A DNA stretch of 64,000 nt from Oscillospiraceae bacterium (GTDB lineage Bacteria; Bacillota; Clostridia; Oscillospirales; Oscillospiraceae). The stretch spans positions 124,001-188,000 of the forward strand of contig JAHHRZ010000001.1 of assembly GCA_020025515.1 (NCBI GenBank). The letters run 5' to 3'. Both the position numbers and the translations under genes were made by a program. Within the stretch, counting starts at the first letter, position 1. Every line of letters starts with the position of its first letter. The notes below the pieces were generated by a model. That model did not search any database, was not told the origin of the DNA, and worked only from the letters and a program-made list of their open reading frames with translations. Below are positions 34,659 through 43,600 of the stretch, piece after piece.

Positions 34659-36524
34659 ATGAACTTACCAATCCGTCCCCATGGACAGCTGCCTTCGCAA
34701 TGGGAGGAAGCTCTGGCAGAGCTGGAACAAGACCTCTCCATGACCGTTTCCCAGTCCGGCATCTCTATAGAGGGTGTAGCCGGTGACCATCTGGGTGTGC
34801 ACAGCGATGGAACGGCTGTCACCATCACCTGGGCAGAGCCTGTGCAATTTTACAGAGCTTTGAGCCTGATCCCGTTCCCTCTGGAACCCTGCGATATCCA
34901 GGAAACACCCTGCTTCAAAACTGTGGGCATTATGTTCGATGTGTCCCGCAATGCGGTGCTGACCCCGGAGGCCATTCGGTTCTTCCTGCGGAAAATGGCG
35001 CTGATGGGCCTGAATCTGGGCATGATGTACACGGAGGATACCTATGAGGTCCCCGAACAGCCCTATTTTGGGTATAAGCGGGGCCGCTACTCCATGGAGG
35101 AGCTGCGTCAGCTGGATGACTATGCGGACCGTTTCGGCATTGAACTATGCCCCTGTATCCAGACCCTGGGCCACCTGAACCGTGCGCTGCACTGGCCCGC
35201 TCTGGCACATTTGCAGGAGGACAACGAGGTGATTATGCCCGATCTGGAGGAGACCTATGAGTTCCTGGATCAGCTGATCCGGGCGGCCATTGCCCCCTAT
35301 CGCTCCAAGAGAATCCACATCGGAATGGATGAGGCCCACGGACTGGGCCTGGGCAAGCATTACTATCGCTTCGGCTATGAGGAACCTCACAAGATTATGT
35401 TCCGCCACCTGAAACGGGTGTTGGAAATCACCAAAAAGTATGATCTGGACCCCATTATGTGGAGTGATATGTACTTCGCCCTGGACGGTCACAATTATCA
35501 CACCGAGGGAGATCCCACAAAGAGTGCCATTGATGCGGTGGTGCCCGGTGTGACCCTCATGTATTGGGACTACTATCAGGCCAAAGAGGAGGCCTATCTG
35601 GAAACCCTGCGCAAGCATGCCATGTTCCCGGCCCCTACGGTGTTTGCAGGGGGCATCTGGACCTGGTGCGGCATTGCCCCCAGCTACGAGACCACCATCA
35701 CCAATACGGTGGCAGGACTGAACGCCTGCAAAAAAACGGGGATTCCTCTGGTATTGGCCACAGCCTGGGGGGATGACGGCGCCGAAACCAACTTTGCTAC
35801 CGCCCTGCTTGGCTTGCAGATGTACGGTGAATTTACCTATCAGGGAGACTATGACGAGGACACCCTTCGTCAGCGGTTTGTCCGGTGCTGCGGGGCAGAC
35901 CCTCAGGCCTTTTTGGATTTATCCGACTTTAACCATTGCGAGGGCATGAATTCCCGACCCAATGACCCGGCCAATGCAGTGAAGATCATGCTCTATCAGG
36001 ACCCTCTGGTGCAGCTCTTTGAAAAGGACATGGAGGGGTTCCGGCTGGAGGCCCACTATGCAGAGCTGGAAACCCGCTTCGACCGATACACGGAGGAAAA
36101 CCCTGAATTTGCGTGGCTCTTTGGGTTCTATGCCGCTCTGGCAAAGGTGCTGAAGCTGAAATGCCACTGGCACGAACATGCAGCGGAGGCAGTGCGCAAT
36201 GCAGACCGTGCTGCCGCCGCTGAACTGGCCGCCGGGATGCCCGCTGCCGCTGAGGCGGTGGATCAGCTGCGGGGGTACTGGCGGAGAATGTGGGAGACCA
36301 CCAATAAGCCCCAGGGCTTTGAGATCATCGAAGGCCGTCTGGGTGCAGTGAGAGCCAGACTTCTCACCGCCGGAGAAAAGATGGATGCCTTTGCCCAAGG
36401 AGAGGTGGACGACATTCCCGAGCTGACGGAGCAGACCCTGATCTACCGCCGCCGGGAGGACAACAGCGTGGGCTGTACCAATTTTGTGGCGGATATTGTG
36501 TCTGCCTGCAAGATTGACAGATAG
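34659..36524 (+). CDS. GH20-like beta-N-acetylhexosaminidase
   Basis: The 621-residue protein lacks a signal peptide and is probably cytoplasmic. The N-terminal 85 residues look like the GH20b support domain. The TIM barrel (about 88-430) includes GIMFDVSRNAVLTPEA, CPCIQTLGHLN and the motif HIGMDEAH, with Asp224-Glu225 as the expected catalytic acid pair of the substrate-assisted mechanism. A helical C-terminal region follows. It would remove terminal GlcNAc or GalNAc from imported oligosaccharides. The ATG at 34659 is 7 bases from AGGAG; the ATG at 34653 is too close. Confidence 0.85.
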   Translation: MNLPIRPHGQLPSQWEEALAELEQDLSMTVSQSGISIEGVAGDHLGVHSDGTAVTITWAEPVQFYRALSLIPFPLEPCDIQETPCFKTVGIMFDVSRNAVLTPEAIRFFLRKMALMGLNLGMMYTEDTYEVPEQPYFGYKRGRYSMEELRQLDDYADRFGIELCPCIQTLGHLNRALHWPALAHLQEDNEVIMPDLEETYEFLDQLIRAAIAPYRSKRIHIGMDEAHGLGLGKHYYRFGYEEPHKIMFRHLKRVLEITKKYDLDPIMWSDMYFALDGHNYHTEGDPTKSAIDAVVPGVTLMYWDYYQAKEEAYLETLRKHAMFPAPTVFAGGIWTWCGIAPSYETTITNTVAGLNACKKTGIPLVLATAWGDDGAETNFATALLGLQMYGEFTYQGDYDEDTLRQRFVRCCGADPQAFLDLSDFNHCEGMNSRPNDPANAVKIMLYQDPLVQLFEKDMEGFRLEAHYAELETRFDRYTEENPEFAWLFGFYAALAKVLKLKCHWHEHAAEAVRNADRAAAAELAAGMPAAAEAVDQLRGYWRRMWETTNKPQGFEIIEGRLGAVRARLLTAGEKMDAFAQGEVDDIPELTEQTLIYRRREDNSVGCTNFVADIVSACKIDR

Positions 36525-36558
36525 ATTTGAGATACTATATTATATAGTATAGACAGTG

Positions 36559-36592
36559 CCGCCAGCCCAGAGGATTGGGCTGGCGGTTTTTT
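36559..36592 (+). terminator. Terminator of the GH20-like gene
   Basis: CCGCCAGCCCA (36559-36569) pairs perfectly with TGGGCTGGCGG (36576-36586), followed by TTTTTT. A near-palindrome ATACTATATTATATAGTAT precedes it (36530-36549). Confidence 0.93.
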
Positions 36593-36604
36593 AGTGAGTG
36601 CCAA

Positions 36605-36645
36605 GACACACAAGCTGCCTGATAGGAAATCAGACAGCTTGCGTG
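36605..36645 (-). terminator. Hairpin after the lysine ABC operon
   Basis: On the minus strand ACACGCAAGCTGTCTGAT pairs with ATCAGGCAGCTTGTGTGT around a short loop. It follows the ATPase stop by about 18 bases; no clean T run is visible. Confidence 0.65.
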
Positions 36646-36662
36646 TTATAGAATATTTCTTT

Positions 36663-37403
36663 TCAGCTTCTTCGGAAGCGGGCCAGAAACTCTCTGGTTT
36701 CCTGCTTTTGGGGATTGGAGAACAGATCCACCGGGGAACCCTCTTCGCAGATGACCCCGTTGTGCATAAACACCACCCGGTTGCTCACATCCCGGGCGAA
36801 TGCCATTTCGTGGGTCACCACCAGCATGGTCATGCCCTCCTGGGCAAGGGCCTGCATGACGGACAAGACTTCTCCCACCATTTCCGGGTCCAGGGCCGAG
36901 GTGGGCTCGTCAAACAGCAGCACCTCAGGGTCCATAGCCAAGGCTCTGGCAATGGCCACACGCTGTTTCTGTCCGCCGGACAGCTGCCGGGGTCTGGCAT
37001 TGATATAAGGGGACATTCCCACCTTTTCCAGATAGTACATGGCGTGCTTCTTGGCTTCGGCTTTGTCCCTTTTCAGCACCTGAATCTGTCCCACCATGCA
37101 GTTTTGCAGGACGGTCATGTGGGAAAAGAGGTTGAAGGACTGAAACACCATGCCCACCTTGGAGCGGTAGGCGGATGCCTTGCTGCCGTGCTGGGAAACA
37201 TCCTTTCCGTGGTAGAGGATCTGACCGGAGGAGGGAACCTCCAAAATGTTGATGCAGCGCAGAAGGGTGCTTTTGCCGGAGCCGGAGGCACCGATGATGG
37301 AGATGACATCACCCTTCTTTACGGAAAAATCAATGTCTTGCAGCACCTGGTGATGTCCAAAGGATTTGGACAGGTGGTTGATCTGTAAAATTGTTTCGTT
37401 CAT
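36663..37403 (-). CDS. Polar amino-acid ABC transporter ATPase
   Basis: The 246-residue ATPase has Walker A GASGSGKST, the signature LSGGQKQRVAIARAL, Walker B VLLFDEPTSALDPE and the His switch VVTHEM. It matches GlnQ/HisP-type ATPases. AGGAGG precedes the ATG at 37403. It is the third gene of a binding-protein, permease, ATPase operon under a lysine riboswitch, so lysine import is the likely job. Confidence 0.93.
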   Translation of the reverse strand: MNETILQINHLSKSFGHHQVLQDIDFSVKKGDVISIIGASGSGKSTLLRCINILEVPSSGQILYHGKDVSQHGSKASAYRSKVGMVFQSFNLFSHMTVLQNCMVGQIQVLKRDKAEAKKHAMYYLEKVGMSPYINARPRQLSGGQKQRVAIARALAMDPEVLLFDEPTSALDPEMVGEVLSVMQALAQEGMTMLVVTHEMAFARDVSNRVVFMHNGVICEEGSPVDLFSNPQKQETREFLARFRRS

Positions 37404-37404
37404 G

Positions 37405-38244
37405 TCAGCAGCCTCCTGTTGTATGTTCCTTGTGGTGCTCGTCATAGGGAGAACCGTGACTGGGGTGACGATAGGTACCGGCTGCCATGGTGAGCGGATC
37501 GGCCTGGGCCAGCTCATAGCTGTCGCTGCCGTCCATTCTTTTTTCCACCCAGCGCAGCAGCAGGGAGGCGGACAAGGTCATAATCAGATAGCCTGCCATT
37601 TCGATGGCCGCGGAAGGGAAATACAGGTTGTTGACGCCGGTAATGTAGCGATGGGCAGAAAAGAATTCAGTAAAGCCGATAATGAACATCACGGAGGTGT
37701 CCTTCACATTGATGATGAAGTTGTTGCCGATCTGGGGCATGATGTTGCGCAGGGCCTGAGGAAGGATCACACGGGTCATGGTCTGCACATGGGTCATACC
37801 CAGGGCCTTTGCGCCCTCGGTCTGGCCGGGGTCAATGGAGAGGATGCCGCCCCGGACGGATTCTGCCATGTATGCGCCGGTGTTGATGGACACAACCAAA
37901 ATGGCAGCGGCCCACATGTTGCTGAATCGCAGGGTATTGCCGGAGAAATAGGGAAGACCGTAATAGATAAACACGGCCTGCAGCACCATGGGGGTGCCCC
38001 GAAACACCTCCACATAGATTCGCACCACGGCCCGCACCAGCTTCAGAAGGAAGCGTTTGGGGAGCGGGTCATGCTTGCCGCAGGGGATGGTGTTGAGAGT
38101 GCCGCAGGCAAAGCCGATGATACAGCCGATGACAGTGGCAATCAGGGCCAAAAGCAGGGTGCTCTTGATTCCGTTTAGGTACATATCGGAATAATTGTTC
38201 CAGAGCAGAACCATATCATTTCCCATTTTTACAAGTTGATCCAT
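37405..38244 (-). CDS. Polar amino-acid ABC transporter permease
   Basis: The 279-residue permease has five or so TMs and the EAA-loop pattern EGAKALGMTHVQTMTRVILPQALRN, recognisable from the core GAKALGM...ILPQA. The motif YVEVFRGTPMVLQAVFIYYGLP is typical of His/Glu/Gln-type permeases. The ATG at 38244 is in frame; the ATG closer to AAGGAGG at 38254 is out of frame. The gene lies one base upstream of the ATPase gene. Confidence 0.92.
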   Translation of the reverse strand: MDQLVKMGNDMVLLWNNYSDMYLNGIKSTLLLALIATVIGCIIGFACGTLNTIPCGKHDPLPKRFLLKLVRAVVRIYVEVFRGTPMVLQAVFIYYGLPYFSGNTLRFSNMWAAAILVVSINTGAYMAESVRGGILSIDPGQTEGAKALGMTHVQTMTRVILPQALRNIMPQIGNNFIINVKDTSVMFIIGFTEFFSAHRYITGVNNLYFPSAAIEMAGYLIMTLSASLLLRWVEKRMDGSDSYELAQADPLTMAAGTYRHPSHGSPYDEHHKEHTTGGC

Positions 38245-38260
38245 TGAAATCCATGCCTCC

Positions 38261-39172
38261 TTAGATCTGAGGCTGGATGGCAATGGCCTCGTTCATGAGA
38301 GCGTTGAAATCCTCGGCGGTCATGTTCGCCAGCACCTGTTCCATGGCTTCCTTCAAAGCGATGTTGTCCTTTTTCACAGAAATGCCGATATTCACATTTT
38401 CCGCCCGCTCTTCTTCCGATGCAAACTGAAAATCCCCCTCGGTGCCGGAGAAATTCAGAATGGTCAGGCTGTCGTCCTTTGCAACGGCACCCATGGCGGT
38501 GGGAAGGTCGGTGCAGATAAAGTCCACATTGCCGGTCTGCAAGGCCATGAGCATGGAAGGAGCGGTTTCCGCAGGAGCCAGAATCTGTGCATTGGGGATC
38601 TGCCCCAGACAGGAGTCATACCAGATGGTGCCGGACTGGGCGGTGCACTTGCCCTCTGCCAGATCGGAAATGCCCTTGGCGGAGGCATAGGGGCTGTCTT
38701 TTCTGGTGACGCAGACAATGGTAGCATAGTAGTAGGGGCCGGCCATGGTGACCTCTTCCATTCGCTCGGCGGTCATGGACTGACCTGCAATGTTGGCATC
38801 CATGGTGCCGGACTGTACCGCAGGACTCAGAGAATCCCAGGCGCTGGAGACGATTTCCAGCTCCCAGCCATTGGCCTCACAGATTTTTTTCGCAATCATT
38901 ACATCATATCCGTTTGCATAGGCACCGGGGACATTGGAGATGGGAACGGCACCGTTGGCGTCGTTGGTCTGGGTCCAGTTGTAGGGGGCGTAGGCACATT
39001 CCATGCCCACGGTAAGAACGCCGTCTTCCAGCCCCGCAATGACGGCCCCTTCTTTCTGAGAGGGAGCCGTGGAAGAAGAACCGCCGGGGACGGTATCCAC
39101 ATTGGAGCTGACGCAGCCGGCCAGGGACAGGAGCACAGTGAGAGACAATAAGAGAGTAAAGAGCTTTTTCAT
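38261..39172 (-). CDS. Amino-acid-binding lipoprotein (probable lysine)
   Basis: The 303-residue solute-binding protein has a lipoprotein signal with LAGC (Cys20). The mature part has the family-3 features MECAYAPYNW (ligand-facing start), GYDVMIAKKICEANGWELEIV and the hinge-region FICTDLPTAMGA. It delivers substrate to the permease. Sequence alone says polar amino acid; the upstream lysine riboswitch points to lysine. Confidence 0.9.
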   Translation of the reverse strand: MKKLFTLLLSLTVLLSLAGCVSSNVDTVPGGSSSTAPSQKEGAVIAGLEDGVLTVGMECAYAPYNWTQTNDANGAVPISNVPGAYANGYDVMIAKKICEANGWELEIVSSAWDSLSPAVQSGTMDANIAGQSMTAERMEEVTMAGPYYYATIVCVTRKDSPYASAKGISDLAEGKCTAQSGTIWYDSCLGQIPNAQILAPAETAPSMLMALQTGNVDFICTDLPTAMGAVAKDDSLTILNFSGTEGDFQFASEEERAENVNIGISVKKDNIALKEAMEQVLANMTAEDFNALMNEAIAIQPQI

Positions 39173-39225
39173 GGGATTTCACCTTTCCAAAATGTATTTC
39201 TGATGCATAAGAATACATCAGAGAG

Positions 39226-39256
39226 ATAAAAAATGAACCGCTTTGGTAAGCGGTCC
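39226..39256 (-). terminator. Terminator of the lysine riboswitch expression platform
   Basis: On the minus strand GACCGCTTACC and GGTT-type complement (AAAGCGGTTC) form a stem (39256-39236) followed by ATTTTTTATC. It lies between the aptamer and the binding-protein gene. Confidence 0.8.
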
Positions 39257-39300
39257 ATGGAAATGCGGAAAATCTCATGAAAAAGACAGTCCGAACAGCC

Positions 39301-39468
39301 ATCGATAGCGCTTCACAAAACATTTGTGACAGTCCGGCAGATCTTCTCTGACGACCCAGCGGGGAAAGGCAGGCAACCATTCTCCCACTTCGGCGGCGTT
39401 TCCTTTCCCAAATAACGGCTGCCTGGCCTTGTTATTTGGTACTGATAAGCACCGCGCCTCTATCTAAG
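39301..39468 (-). ncRNA. Lysine riboswitch (L box)
   Basis: On the minus strand the conserved blocks appear in order: AGATAGAGGCGCGG, CAGTACC, TTGGGAAAGG, GCCGCCGAAG, GGGTCGTCAGAG, GGACTGTCAC and the closing GCGCTATCG, which pairs with the 5' AGATAGAGGCGC as helix P1. Helices such as CCAGGCAG/CTGCCTG-type pairs and CCAAATAAC/GTTATTTGG are intact. L boxes shut off lysine synthesis or transport when lysine is abundant, here the ABC operon. Confidence 0.88.
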
Positions 39469-39485
39469 CGATTCAATTCCCCGAT

Positions 39486-39514
39486 ATGATAGCACTTTAC
39501 CAATGATATGTCAA
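39486..39514 (-). promoter_or_regulatory. Promoter of the lysine ABC operon
   Basis: On the minus strand a perfect TTGACA (39514-39509) and TATCAT (39491-39486) are 17 bases apart, about 18 bases before the riboswitch. Confidence 0.85.
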
Positions 39515-39631
39515 CCCTTTGGGGAATAAATATGTAGAATTTTTGATTTCCCTGTAGTATAATAAATAGAAAGCAGATGGGTCTGTCTGATGGCTTAAAC
39601 AGCAAAACATAAAAATGATGGAGGGATTCCT

Positions 39632-40063
39632 ATGTGGCCATTTCGTAAAAAGGAAAAAAATAAAAAAACAACCGCAGCTGTATATTCTGACAGCTCTGCA
39701 GACTATAGGAAGCGTCTGCACATACAGCAGCTCATGACAGAAGATTTTTCAATGACCATTGAAGATATCTATACAATTATGGGCCTGGGCACCATGGTAG
39801 TGGGGACAGTGCAAAGCGGCATCGGCAGAGTTGGAGAAGATGCCGTGGTGATCCAGGGCGATCAGGAGATCGAGACCACTATCACCAAAATCGACCGTCA
39901 GGTGAAGCTTTACAATGTGGACAATATCGCCTATGCTACAGAGCGTGCAGGGCTGGCTCTGAGAGGCATTCAAGAGAAGCAGCTGCACATTGGCGATCAA
40001 GTGGTTGTGAGAAATGCAAATAAGTATGTGATGCAAAGCACCTGCGCAAGGTATCAGGAATGA
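39632..40063 (+). CDS. Stand-alone EF-Tu domain II-like protein
   Basis: The 143-residue protein has a Lys-rich N-terminus (MWPFRKKEKNKK) and then one beta-barrel matching EF-Tu domain II from about residue 45: FSMTIEDIYTIMGLGTMVVGTVQSG parallels EF-Tu F..PIEDVF.I.GRGTV.TGR.E.G, and ALRGIQEKQLHIGDQVV parallels LLRG....I.RGQV. There is no GTPase domain, no P-loop and no domain III. It is therefore not a truncated elongation factor relic with intact GTPase. It may bind nucleic acid or tRNA-like partners, or simply have been co-opted; function unknown. It stands alone, with TATAAT at 39558-39563 but no good -35 box. Confidence 0.8.
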   Translation: MWPFRKKEKNKKTTAAVYSDSSADYRKRLHIQQLMTEDFSMTIEDIYTIMGLGTMVVGTVQSGIGRVGEDAVVIQGDQEIETTITKIDRQVKLYNVDNIAYATERAGLALRGIQEKQLHIGDQVVVRNANKYVMQSTCARYQE

Positions 40064-40218
40064 GAAAAGCAGAAAACGGCAGATAGTGCGGTGGGGTCGC
40101 TGACCCTTGCCTTTCTCAATCAACAAGAGGTGAGAATTCACAGAGCGGCGGATCTTTTTTAGGTTTGATGGCACCGGCCAGGGGTGCCATGTGAGGTGTG
40201 GATTGCGACAAAAGCCCG

Positions 40219-40252
40219 GAGGCCTTCTCCCCCCAAAAGGGGAGAGGGCCTC
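40219..40252 (+). terminator. Hairpin between the EF-Tu-II gene and the subtilase
   Basis: GAGGCCTTCTCCCC (40219-40232) pairs with GGGGAGAGGGCCTC (40239-40252) with a single mismatch. The following T run is short. Confidence 0.55.
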
Positions 40253-40416
40253 TTTGGTCTCAATAGACCTAATTTGAAAAAAGAGCGAAATCACCAAATC
40301 ATTGCGGAGCAAAGAGAAAAGGAAATGGGTTTCTCTCCAAAAGGCGGATAAATGATTCTGTACTGCATACACATATGTGCACATTGAGAAAATAGTAAAA
40401 AACAACAAAACACATC

Positions 40417-40445
40417 TTGATTTTGATGAATAAATCGTATATAAT
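40417..40445 (+). promoter_or_regulatory. Promoter of the subtilase gene
   Basis: TTGATT (40417-40422) and a perfect TATAAT (40440-40445) are 17 bases apart. Confidence 0.7.
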
Positions 40446-40612
40446 AACCATCATTCAATCGCTTTACTTCATGAATGCGATGAAAGTATTTCCTTGCCCA
40501 GACCATAGCAGCTCGAAAACAGCAGTGAGAGACAGGATGTATATTTGTGGCACTGCCACTGATATATGGGAAGCCCCCACAAAGGCAAAATAAAATGTTA
40601 GGAGCGCTGAGA

Positions 40613-43600
40613 ATGAAGAAACAATTTGCTACCCAGCTTCTTTCCCTGATTTTGGCGTTTGCCATGGTCGCAGGTTTTGCGGTCCCGGTCAAAGCGTCCG
40701 GACTCAGTTGGAAAGAAACCGACATGCAGGTTTCCTTTGATCTGTCTGACAACGAAGTTCCGCAGATTGAAGAGGAGTCTGACTACAGCGAAACCGATAT
40801 GGTTCGTGTTTCCATCGTAATGGAAGACAAGCCTACGGTGCAGATGGGATATCCCGTTTTGGGGATCGCCCAGAATGCTGACGCCCTTCGCTATAATGAT
40901 TCCCTGCTGGTAAAGCAGGAAACCATGGCGCAGAAGATTTCTACCCAGGTTCTGGGCGGCGATGAGCTGGATGTGGTCTGGAACATGACCCTTGTGGGCA
41001 ACATGATTTCCGCCAATGTGCCCTATGGAAAGCTGGATGAGCTGGAGGCCATGGACGGAGTTGAGAAGGTTGTCCTGGAGCGGGTCTATGAGCCCCAGCA
41101 GGCCACCAGAAGTACCGCTCAGCCCAAGATGATCACCTCCGGCAACATGATCGGCAGCGGCCCCGTCTGGGCAGAGGGCTACACCGGCGCCGGTTCCAGA
41201 ATTGCCGTTGTGGATACAGGTACGGATCTGGATCATCAGTCCTTTAACAATGAGGCGTATCTCTATTCTCTGGAGCAGAACGCAAAAGAGAAGAATATGT
41301 CCGTGGATGAGTACAAGGCAAGCCTGAATCTTCTGGATGAGGCCCAAATTGACTCCGTTCTGAAAAAGCTGAACGTCTATGAGAAGAATCCCTCCATCAC
41401 GGCATCTGAGTTGTACCTGAACGAAAAGCTGTCCTTCGGTTACAACTATGTGGACAACAACCTGGAGCTGACCCATGACAACGATCAGATGAGTGCTCAC
41501 GGCTCTCATGTTGCAGGTATCGCTACCGCTAACCGCTATATTCCCAAGGGAGATTCCTTTGTGGATGCCGGTGAAGAGGTTCACATGGTAGGTGTGGCAC
41601 CCGATGCCCAGCTCATTACCATGAAGGTCTTCGGTGCCAAGGGCGGCGCATACGATTCCGACTATATGGCAGCCATTGAGGATGCAATCATGTTGGGCTG
41701 TGATGTGGTGAACCTGTCTCTGGGCACCAGCAGTGTCGGCAGCCCCTATGAGGATACTTTTGAAGATCTGTTGAATTATCTGAGTGAAACCGATATCGTT
41801 GTTTCCATCTCCGGTGGTAACGCCGGTGCATGGGCAGATAACACCCCTCAGGGCAACCTCTACAGTGACGATGTCTCTTTTGACACCGCCAGCTCTCCCG
41901 GTTCCTACAAGAACGCCTTCACCGTGGCTTCTGTAGACAATGCGGGTACCTTTGGCTATTATTTTGAAGTCGATGGTGAGAAGATTGCTTACATCGAAAA
42001 GAGCACCAATAAGAATCGGCCCTTCCGTGAACTTGCCGGGGAGGAAGACAGCAAAGAATATGAGTATGTCTTTGTGGAAGGTATTGGCACAAAGGAAGAT
42101 TACGAAGGAATCGATCTGGAAAATAAGATCGTTTTCTGTTCCCGTGGTGACACAAGCTTCGTAGAGAAGGCAAATATTGCTGCTTCTCTGGGAGCCGCGG
42201 GAATCGTCATCTACAACAATGCCCCCGGATTCATCGGTCTGGATCTGACCGGCTATGAGTACACGCAGCCATGTGTGAGCATTTATCAGGCAGATGCCAA
42301 TGCGGTTAAAGAGCATTCCGAGCCTCAGACCACCGCAGACGGCCGTGCTTACTATACCGGTAAGCTTGTTGTTGAATCCCAGCAGGGAGCAGTGATGCGC
42401 AATGGCATGTATGCCATGAGCCTCTTCTCTTCCTGGGGTGTTCCCGGAGATCTCAGCATAAAGCCTGAGATTACCGCTCCCGGCGGCGAGATCTACTCTG
42501 TAGAGGGCCAGTTGAAGGAGACGGACCGCTATGTGTACATGTCCGGCACCTCCATGGCGGCTCCTCAGATCGCCGGCATGACTGCCCTGGCTGCACAGTA
42601 CTTCCGGGAAACCGGTCTTGCTGAAAAAATGAAGGTTTCCCCCAGAGTTCTGGCCCAGAGCCTCCTCATGTCTACGGCGGATCCTCTGCGTGAGGAAGCC
42701 TCCGGCGGCAACTATTACTCCATCCTGAATCAGGGTGCAGGTTTGGCCAGAATCGACGATGTTGTATCTGCTGACTCCTATATCATGGTGGACGGCCAGC
42801 CCGACGGTAAGGTAAAGGCTGAGCTGGGCCATGATCCGGAGCGTACCGGCGAATACAAATTCTCCTTCACGATCCACAATATCACACAGGCTAAGCAGGA
42901 GTACGCCCTCGATGCCGACGTGTTCCTCCAGAATGTACAGGCGAAGGATGGGTATGAATTCGTGAATAAGCAGACCCACATCGCCAGCAGCGAAACTGTT
43001 TTTTCCGTGAATGGAAAGCCCGTTGAGAATGACGGTATCAGCCGTGACCTCAATGGCGATGGAAAAACCAATGAGCAGGACGCAGACTATCTGCTGGAGT
43101 ATCTGCTGGGCAACGAGTCTGAGCTGAAGGCAGACGGAGATGTCAATGGTGATGGCACCGTCAACACCTATGATGCCCACGACCTCCTGGCACAGCTGGG
43201 AAATTCCATGTGCGTGGAGGTGCCCGCCGGCGGAACCACTCAGGTTGAGGTTGCCATTCAGCTTTCCGACGAAACAAAGGAATATTTGAACCAGCACAAC
43301 CCCAAGGGCGGCTATGTTCAGGCATTTGTCAATGTAAATGGTTTGGCAGATGAAGAGGGGAATGCAGGAACCCAGCATGCCATCCCCGTTCTGGCTTATT
43401 ATGGCGACTGGTCCGAGCCGTCTATGTACGACAGAGGCTCCTATGCAGAATACAAGAGCGGCTTAAAGCAGCCCTCTTATCTGGAAAGTGTTCACGGGAA
43501 TCAGATCAATTTCCTGGGCATTGACTACAGCGACGGAAACGAGTATGTCTATGCCGGCAACCCCCTTGCCCAGGATGAAGAGTATCTTGAGTACCGCAAC

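Larger units (their letters stand above)
40064..40612. other. Long noncoding stretch before the subtilase gene
   Basis: I see no supported gene. It contains a hairpin GGCACC..GGTGCC near 40170-40188, a strong hairpin at 40219-40252, and the subtilase promoter at 40417-40445. The subtilase leader is about 160 nt long and has no clear riboswitch signature. Confidence 0.5.

Noticed and set aside
39632..40063. EF-Tu-like gene as a truncated tuf pseudogene
   Set aside because: It has its own Lys-rich N-terminus, intact frame and stop, and diverged far from tuf, so it looks like a real stand-alone gene.
40598..43378. 926-codon minus-strand frame
   Set aside because: Another shadow of the subtilase gene produced by its codon bias.
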